The notes under the pieces: model-generated
What the model saw: the letters and a program-made list of their open reading frames with translations, nothing else
Databases searched by the model: none
What the model was told of the DNA's origin: nothing
Shown: positions 56,386 to 64,000 of the stretch, piece after piece
Position numbering within the stretch: position 1 is the stretch's first letter
Layout of the letters: every line of letters starts with the position of its first letter
Assembly (NCBI GenBank): GCA_001599595.1
Contig: BCHH01000010.1
Coordinates: forward strand, 989,392 to 1,053,391
Source of the DNA: Beverwykella pulmonaria
Taxonomy: Eukaryota; Ascomycota; Dothideomycetes; Pleosporales; Melanommataceae
Reading direction: 5' to 3'
Length of the DNA: 64,000 nucleotides
Program-made: the position numbers and the translations under genes

Positions 56386-58991
56386 TGTGGTAGATGTGGC
56401 TTCAGAGTCAAGTGTGGTGATGATAATCGATGTTGTGTGTTGTGGTGCAGATGTTGGAAGTGGGTTGTTGACGCAATTCTGAATGACGCGCCATCATCTG
56501 ACTCGCAAGCTAGCGATTGTACTAAGCAGCCCAAAACATAAAGCGACAACCTCAACTCCCCAGGTTATTCGATCGAATTTCTTCATTGTGACGAGCGGTG
56601 GATAGGGGAGGCCCTGAAAGAAGGGATACAAATCTAATGCGCAGCAGCCGTTCAGTTGCAAATATATTTGATCTACCAAAGCTTAGTGCACTGGCCCAAG
56701 CATCACCAATTAATGATTTTTGGCTCCTACTACTACGCAAACACTATGCCTCGTACTGTAACCGCTAGAAAGAATTATTGGGGTTGGGTCACACCCCTCG
56801 CTCAGAAGTGACAAATATGGATGATCGCCACAAGACACGGTTTGCCACAATATTGAAATCCTCGTGATCCCTCACTCAAAAGAGAGCGATGCCCGGGCCT
56901 ATTCACTGGTAGGCCTTAATATTGGACGCTGGATGGAATCAAATATTCCGAATATCTTCACTCATCACATCAAGGTAAGGCGGAGCTGTCCGTTGGTTTT
57001 TCTTCCAGCAATCACAACACTATGGGCGGTGGTACGGCGTATAGCTCTTGTTGAACATGTACTGCTCGAATCGCCAATATAAATATGCCGGGAAAGGAGC
57101 TGGTGGACATGGGTGGCGAAGGCAGGGTTTCAATTAAATAAACGAGCCGCACAGGATGCAAACGCGAAAGGAGAGCCAACTGATTTCCGTACGAGAGCAA
57201 TTTGTGCCTGCAGAACCAGCGAGGTTCGCCGTGATACGATGTCTGCAGTAAGACGAATCTTGAAAAAGTTCTGACATGCATCCTCGGTTCCGCCTAGGCA
57301 AATGTCTGTGCATGTCCCAAAACGTAACACACAAGATCCGTTGCAGTTGGATTTAATGAAGTCCATGCACATTGTTTGCCGCCAGTGGTTCCTTTGCCAG
57401 CCGTCCCAGCAATTGGGGAATTAGATTCGATGCTCGTGATGCTGGCCCCAGTGAGTGGTAGCTGCCTTTGTATAAAGCGCAGGTGCACATATCGCGTTGC
57501 TAGGTGAATAGCAGCCTCGACACGACAATGTTTATCCTCGGCTGTTTCCCAAATTGTATACTGGGCGGAGACTGGTGTCCCTCGAAGCAGGACATTGGCA
57601 CTGAGGTAACACAACGATAGCACAACAGCGGAAGGAATGGTCTTAGGGAGACACGGGTTGCGCTCCTGCAATGTGTCCGCCCGTCGGCTTGCTCCCGGAG
57701 AGTTCTTGAGTAATACTCTGGAATTTGGGGAGCGCAAATGACTGCAGTGTTGTGGGAGGGTAGCACCAGCCGCTTGCGGGAGGTGGTAACACGGAACAAG
57801 ATGAACGTGAGGAACAGAGATGCTCGGTCTGGGGACGATGGTAGAGGTGAAAGGTCGACACGGAGTAATCCGCGGGGAGATGGGCACGATGTGGAGTCGG
57901 GCGTGAACTTGTGCGACACGTTCAACCCAGGATACAGCAGTCCGCCGAGCATCTCAGTTCTGGACGCATGCCTGGCGCACGCGATTGCTAAAGCAGAGGT
58001 GCTACACAGTGTCGAGGAGAAAGATAGTTCGAGACCACCGCAGCCGAAAAACACAGCTCGTGGCTAACGACACTTATACTTGGAGGAGGCGGCATAGGAT
58101 TTACAGAGATGCAAGTAGCAGCGGTTATGGTGGAGAGGCCGAAACACTGTGCGACTCTGGAATGCTCCTTCAGGCGATGGCGCGTGATAAGCTCCCAGAA
58201 GCAGCAAGCCTCAAAAAGCCACATTAGCGTAAGCTGCCCAACACAGATAACAGAGAGGATCACGGCGGGCCTCGCCATGGCGCGACGCCCGAGAGGCTGC
58301 TTCCGCCAACCGATCGTCTGTATTGCGCAGTGGTGGTGGTGGCGGCTGCTCACCACGAAGCTGGACCCCGGCAGTCGTCCCTCTTCCCCCAAAGCGCCGG
58401 TGTGGGCGGTCTTGGAGGGCATGGGACTCATGGGACACATGGGAACAGGCTTTCTTCCAACTACGGCCGGCACAAGAATATATACATAGACAGAGCGGTG
58501 CGCTGCAGTCCCGTCCCAGCTCCAGTTCCAGCTCCAGTTCTTGTTCTGGTTCCCACCCTGATTCCAGTTCGTTTCCAGTCTCAGCACCTCGCACCTGCCC
58601 CTCCTGCTGCTCCTCGACTTGCCGTGCCTACCATTTACCGTCAGGCCGCCTGCATTCCACGCAGGTCTCTCCTCCAACACTCCCATCCATCGCCGCCGTC
58701 ATCTGGCCTTTTTTTTTTTTTGGCGCGCCCAGCACTGCTCGCCAGACACGCCCACACCCACACCCGGCCTCAGCCTGCGTCTTGCACATACGAACGGCTT
58801 ACGGACTTCCCTGCTGATAAGACTTCTGTCCATTATTCGAGGGCCCGTGTTCCGCACGCACTTGTATCCATAACTTAACACCAAGATCCACTCCCGTTCT
58901 GCCTAGGTGTGCCCAAGGAATTCACGGCTCCCCTCACAAAACAAACTCTCACTCCCGCATCCACATACTCTTCAGAAAGAGTATCGCCAGC
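56386..58991. other. 2.6-kb intergenic region, no supported gene
   Basis: Promoters of CENP-X and the MIF-fold gene flank it. A minus-strand frame near 57130-57372 is cysteine-rich over its first 30 codons but has no signal peptide. A larger overlapping frame (57294-57887) starts with GTG. Neither is convincing. A poly-T run of about 12 lies near 58710. Confidence 0.45.
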
Positions 58992-60211
58992 ATGCCACAC
59001 TCGGTGAACGCCTCGACACACACAATGTCACGCCCGTCGTCCGCCTCCACCAGCTCCGCCACCGCTTTCCCCAAGCAGGCGGGCGCCACCCTGCTAGCTC
59101 CCGAGGCTGTTGGAGAGCAGCTGTCGCCATCGCGGTCCACCTTCTCATTTTCCGACTCGTCGCCAAAATCTGTCCAGGGCTCCGACCGACCTGTTGATGC
59201 CGCCTTGATACGCCCTGTAAGCCAAGGTGCTGTCGTGGAGAAGAAGGCTCCCAGCTCGCCGGTGCAGAATGGCGCGCCGCGCAGGCGCACGCTATACTAC
59301 GAAGAACAGTTCGCATACAAGGATGACTCAACATCGTCTGCGCGCGAGCGCGTGACAAAAGATGCCCCCATTGTGGCAGAACTGCGAACCAACGTCATTG
59401 TATGTCTGCGGTCAAACGTTTGATGTCGTGAATTGTACTAACAGGGGCACAGATTAAAGATGAATACACCCTGGTCACCGACCTATCACATCACCTGTCA
59501 ACGCGGTACCAAAGACCTGAATCTTCTATTATGATCACGGTAAACCACTCGGCATGCCTCTTGCTGGGGGGCTCTTTCGAGCCCACGTACGTTCTCACCA
59601 TCAGCGCACTGCCGATTCAGGTGCAGCCAACCACCAACAAACGCAACGCTTCCATGATACAAGCCTTCATGTCCGAATGCATCGGTGTGTCCGCAGAGAG
59701 GGGCATCCTCAAATTCGTTCCGATCCCCGAGGACAGTTTGGCCATAAACGGCATGACCGTCCTCGGCGATATCGAACGCCTCGAGCGGCAGCAAGCTGAG
59801 GAGAATGGTGGTAGCTTGAAGCGTGCCTTGACCAAGGGCTCGCGGAAGTCTATTATTTCCAAGTCAAAGAGTAGCATGCAGCTTTCAAGAAACAACTCAA
59901 AGGCGGCTAATGGAGGAGTAAGAGCAGTTGTCACGCCCCCACTCCCTAGTCCCGGACCGTTCGACCCCGACTTTTCCATGAACAGCAAAGGAAGCGACCA
60001 GCTCTCCCCGCTACAGGCAGGACAAAGTTTCCACGCCCGCAACAGCTCCCTGGGCCGTACTAATGCGAAACCGGGCTCTTTCGATATGTCTGGAGTCAAA
60101 ATGAGTACCGCGGCTCTCCACGACAAAACTGTTACCATGTCGACTCCTGATGACGACTTCAAGGCCAAGATTGGGAAGCGAAAGAGTTTCATGACTGTGT
60201 TCCGACGGTAG
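58992..60211 (+). CDS. MIF/tautomerase-fold protein with long N- and C-terminal extensions
   Basis: Two exons, 58992-59399 and 59453-60211 (53-nt intron, GTACTAAC branch), give 388 residues. The core (about 126-240) follows the macrophage migration inhibitory factor pattern: P-I-V-A-E-L-R-T-N-V, then a strand with M-I-T-V-N-H and L-L-L-G-G-S-F-E-P-T-Y-V-L, then N-K-R-N-A-S and G-I-L-K-F-V-P-I. A serine-rich 125-residue N-terminal extension and a 150-residue basic, serine-rich C-terminal tail (R-K-S-I-I-S-K-S-K) flank it. MIF enzymes need a free N-terminal proline; here the matching proline is internal (near 126), so tautomerase activity is doubtful unless the protein is processed. A second ATG at 59025 is possible. 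Confidence 0.87.
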
Positions 60212-60719
60212 ACGGCTAAGCTCAATTTTGAACTGACTACCGATGGGGTCCATGTTCCATCTCGCTACTGTAATCGACCCTCCGAGTTGTAAAAGTTACA
60301 TAACTCACACCCAATCTTGACGCGCGTCCAATGTCCTCGGCGACAGGACCTCGCTCGACGGGACGGCACACTCTACATCTGCATCTGCACAAGGCATCCA
60401 ATTGCACATATTGTTTTTCTCTTCCATTTTCCGCGAACGAGCATATATCATTGGCATTCGGGAAAATGCACAACACGGCAAAGCTTGCTCACATGTTAAC
60501 ACGACCAAATCATGGCAGGGCGTTTTGGAGGGCGGGCGGGGCAGTCGCGGCGGTAACACATCGGCACGGAGGGCGGTAACACATCGGCATGGAAAACCCA
60601 ATTTGAACAATATTTTTTACATACCCTCCACGACATGTTCAGGGGACAGGACTGGACAGGGTTGGCATTCGACGGTCAACGCGAATCAGGATAGGAGTTG
60701 GACGGGGCGCGTGCACACG

Positions 60720-60780
60720 TCTTCTTAGTCTCTTAGTCTCTTAGTCTCCTAGTTTCTTGGTTTTTAAGTCTCTTAAGTCT
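60720..60780. repeat. Degenerate TCTTAGTC tandem repeat
   Basis: tcttagtctcttagtctc and close variants repeat across about 60 bp, decaying toward the right. Non-coding simple sequence. Confidence 0.7.
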
Positions 60781-61280
60781 GCTTGTCTAGATATTTTAGA
60801 AGTGCATAATGTTTTCTCAACCAGAGGTCTAGAGCTAGTTATCGAATTCAAAAAATCAAAATTCTTGAACCAAGCTCTCGTTCTCAACGATAGTAGAAAT
60901 GTCTCAGCTCCCGAACTTCTGCAGATATGAACATCTGCATGTCACTAACCGAAAATATGTCATGAAAATGTCGTTTGGTCACTTGTCGACCGAAGTACAT
61001 CCTATCGCGCGTTGCGCTCTCCCTCTCTTTCGGCATCCCTGCCAATCAGAGACACGAAGCGAGCGAATGCAAAAGGGTAGTGATTAGTGGGTTTCCATTC
61101 TCCAATCGCTACTCCCCGTCGCCTAACTCAGGCGCGCCGCAAGCGCACATCTCACATTGGGTCTAGCCTTGTCTTAACCAGCGCCTTGGAGGCGCCAAAC
61201 ACGATGACACCGCGTCCACCGTCGATTACGCTAAACCGTATGCAGTAGCATGACGGAAGCGAAGGTTGGAGGTTCTGTGG

Positions 61281-61332
61281 TGGGCTGAAACTGTACGGTG
61301 ATGGGCTGAAACTGTACGGTGGTGGGCTGAAC
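61281..61332. repeat. 21-bp tandem repeat, about 2.5 copies
   Basis: tgggctgaaactgtacggtg recurs with a 21-bp period, two full copies and a partial third. On the minus strand it would encode V-Q-F-Q-P repeats in a short frame I do not believe is a gene. Confidence 0.7.
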
Positions 61333-62892
61333 GGGGCGCTCAGCGAGTGGGCCAGCGATTGAAGATGCTGGTTTGGTGGCTTTTGCGTGGACAAGTAAAG
61401 TTTTGGTGTAGGTTGCTCGGGGTACAAAGATTGCTACGTTAGAGTCGTATCGAGATGGAGTGAGCTCGGCCACTTTGGTTTCACTACATTTGGGTTTTTG
61501 GGTTTAGACTGTGGTGAATCCGGGAGTGATGGACAAGCCGAAGGAGGGCTTTGGACCATGGTTGCGAATCCCGAGCCCGGGGTTCTGGCCTTGGATACGA
61601 GGATCTGGCTTTGGGATGCTGGGGTGTAAGGTTTCTGGATTTGGTGGAAGGCGAAGGCGATGAACGGGATGCGACGTTTTGGGGATTGTAGTAAATGATC
61701 TACGGAGATAAGTGATCTCCCGTATGAGTATGTCCATCCCTCTCTTTTCTTTCGCACTGGAATTCGAAAATTTTACCCAGCCCAGAAGTTCCCATGAATC
61801 CAATTCCCCATTTAGAAATCCCAGATGTAAGGGAGCGGGAAGATGGAAGCTCGTGCTGACACGCGGTCTACGGCACGTGGGGAGCCCTAGGTGCGCATCA
61901 GCTATCAGTGACGAGATACAAGGCTGAGCTGGCAGTGGCTAGCTTAGGTGGGTATGTGTGGATATGCATGTAAGCCAGAATTGCGTTTGTTTGCAGGTGA
62001 GAGCTGGCTAGACGCGGATGACTGAGTAGGAGGGTGGGCTGAAAGGGGATTCTTGGAGGGTTATGGTTGGTTGTTGGTTGAGGTGAGCTGGTCAGAAGTG
62101 AGGCTATGGACAATTTCAGCTAACATGGATAGACAGGTACACCGGTTCTTTCGTGCAGATATAGCTTTATTGGGTAAGCGTGTGAGACTTGCTGTCGACG
62201 GTTTTTCGATTTCAACGGTACAACCTCCTTCGAGCCAGGATTCGTAGCTTCACGCTGGCGCTCATTCACAACCCCTTATTAGCCACATACCCCAGAAATC
62301 CCTCTTGCACAGTCCGAAACTTTCTTGCAGAGGCCTCTGCACACATTGTCAAGGGCGTTAAACCTTAAAAGACCTGTAACGAGGGTACAAGTCAAATCAC
62401 CTAATAGTAACCAAAGCCCCGTCCAGATCAGCAACTACAAATCTTGGCGCGAAGTAGTTTGTACACAGTGGAACGAGAATGTGCCAATGTGCCCATGTGC
62501 CACACAACTCAAATTTCCACGATAGGATGGACCCAAGACACAAGTCGTCCAGAATGGCGGCACTATGCTTGTAGCCTCCATGGATCTCTCATCATTGCCA
62601 CACATTTGATTAGACTTGAGTGTTCGAGAATGTGCATCTGGAACATGATGGCCCTCTTGGAGAAAGAAAATCGCTCAAAATCAGCAATCGTTATTCGCCC
62701 CTCTTCTCCTTTTTCTGTCTCTCGGTACCTTTTACCAAGTTATGCCCCGCGCCACCGCAAGGAGTGTTGTGACAAAGGAGACAAACAATCTAGAAGCCAG
62801 TTAGCCGAGGTTCGGTGTCCACGAAGAAGAGTGTGTGAAATTTGTATTTAGACTTTTTCGATACTTAGAGTCGAAAGATCGAGTTCGAGTGA

Positions 62893-63995
62893 TTATTGGT
62901 CAGAGACGGGTGGTACGTTGTCGTCCTTCGAGTCTGTTGGACGGAGGCTGGCCCATCGCTCGAGAAGTTCCCTCTTCTTTTCAAAGTCCTCTTCTACGTA
63001 TACCCTGTTATTAGGTGATGTATGTTTTGTCTGTAAGAGTCCAAACGGCGAGTAATTGCACTACTGGCAGATCTTAGAAGTGGATTGTATGTGGTGAGAG
63101 TCGTGATCGTACAGTTTCCAGTCATTCTCTAATACCGGTACACTGGCCAGACAGGTGCAGCCATCATAGATAGATTAAAGACCCAATATGCCTTCGTTAT
63201 TCAATATGTCCACATTCACACCATATTGGTACATCAGTTCGACGCCATCACAGTTGGTGGAAAGCAGCATTGCATATAAAGGCGTGTTTCTGGAGTTATT
63301 GGTGTTATGGAAATTTACGCGGCTGCGCAACAGAATCTTAATTATCCTGTTCATCGTTGGTTGGGACAAAATCATAGCCTTTTAGTGCATAGGGTGCTTC
63401 GTCATTTTGTAATCAATATCACAGCATAATCGATTTGCCCGACGCAAGCAGGCAAGATGAAGCGGATAGAATCGCAAGTGCAATGCCCGTATTGCCATTA
63501 GGATCTGCCGCATGAATATTTGGTCCATCAGCCATTATTCAAGCGATTTCTCATTAGATAGTCGTGCGTCTGAAAAATTGCTAGGATATCGATGCAAACG
63601 TAAGTGTTCGAACATATTCGCGAAACGTTTTGATCGCTTCACTGACTTCGGAGTCGTGATGCAAGCTTTTATCAGCCGTTTTGGTCTTTTCTGCCCTCGA
63701 ATCTTGCGGGTCTGCATGAATTTGGAGAGTATAGCATAGAGCTGTGTGATGGCCGTTTGACACGCTTTTGGAACGCGAAGGATGTCACACTCTCTATCCT
63801 TATCGCCAAACACCGCGGTGAAAGCTTCCTTCAGTTGTTGCAGGGTAAACTCGAGGACTGGAAGTTCAGTCGTGGCCTATCGGGTATTTCGGAGGTCTGG
63901 TCATGAAAGTCTTGCAAACGTCCTAGAGTCGTGCAGGCAAAATCGACCAGTTGAAGTACGCTTGCTACAACGCCAATAGCGGCGAATTCCATCAT
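62893..63995 (-). pseudogene. Frameshifted fungal N-domain plus ankyrin-repeat gene (NLR-like relic)
   Basis: Read from the ATG at 63995, the protein begins E-F-A-A-I-G-V-V-A-S-V-L-Q-L-V-D-F, the opening of fungal STAND/ankyrin N-terminal domains (SesA-like). That frame stops after about 50 codons. The domain continues in a second frame (E-L-P-V-L-E-F-T-L-Q-Q-L-K-E-A-F, about 63840) and then in a third (D-S-E-V-S-E-A-I-K-T-F-R-E-Y-V-R-T-L-T-F, about 63620). Ankyrin-like units lie lower down (N-I-H-A-A-D-P-N-G-N-T near 63490; N-T-P-L-Y-A-M-L near 63280). A possible last exon ends at 62893 after a CTAATAACAG acceptor. At least two frame changes argue for decay, unless unrecognised introns explain one. 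Confidence 0.7.
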
Positions 63996-64000
63996 GATAG

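Larger units (their letters stand above)
60212..62892. other. 2.7-kb intergenic region with small tandem repeats
   Basis: After the MIF-fold gene I see only short frames, a TCTTAGTC-type repeat and a 21-bp tandem repeat. No gene, tRNA or element is supported. Confidence 0.5.

Noticed and set aside
57130..57372. Possible cysteine-rich small protein
   Set aside because: The cysteine spacing is tempting, but there is no signal peptide, and the overlapping frame 57294-57887 lacks an ATG start.

Overview
The window looks like nuclear DNA of a filamentous ascomycete (Pezizomycotina). Genes are split by many short GT-AG introns, mostly 50-130 nt, with CTAAC- or CTGAC-like branch sites. It carries fungus-typical families: a Zn2Cys6 regulator, DUF3455, a GPI-anchored cupredoxin, a CASP/Coy1-like golgin and a fungal NOD-like receptor. 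A Dothideomycete is my guess from the general look of the proteins; nothing here fixes the genus. All exon borders were read by eye from splice signals, reading phase and family fit.

Layout. 0.9-2.4 kb: secreted aspartic protease. 4.9-9.2 kb: head-to-head DBP6 (ribosome biogenesis helicase) and GPI3 (GPI-anchor synthesis). 9.4-10.2 kb: secreted DUF3455 protein. 11.9-18.3 kb: head-to-head CASP-type golgin and Vps3/TRAP1-like tethering subunit. 19.5-22.7 kb: importin beta (nine exons). 23.6-25.4 kb: mitochondrial-type PP2C. 26.1-27.9 kb: unrecognised coiled-coil protein with unresolved 5' exons. 31.5-33.5 kb: RBM39-type splicing factor.

33.8-38.8 kb is the accessory island. It holds an AT-rich stretch with a Fot1/pogo transposase tail, an NB-ARC/TPR NOD-like receptor, a divergently transcribed partner gene, and the remains of a second NTPase domain. 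The receptor's extreme N-terminus and the partner's extreme C-terminus carry the same short motif, with core N-x-G-x-Q-x-G-x-x-N. This is the arrangement of fungal amyloid (prion-like) signalling, in which an activated receptor templates folding of an effector and triggers cell death or incompatibility. It is the most interesting system in the window.

39.1-40.4 kb: sphingolipid fatty-acid 2-hydroxylase. 42.6-45.1 kb: Zn2Cys6 regulator. 46.8-49.7 kb: GH2 beta-mannosidase. 51.3-52.5 kb: thaumatin-like protein. 53.4-54.4 kb: GPI-anchored cupredoxin. 55.8-56.4 kb: CENP-X/MHF2. 59.0-60.2 kb: MIF-fold protein. 62.9-64.0 kb: a frameshifted N-terminal-domain/ankyrin pseudogene, a second relic of the NLR-like repertoire, reaching almost to the right edge. 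The intergenic stretches are long and I could support no tRNA, rRNA or CRISPR in them.
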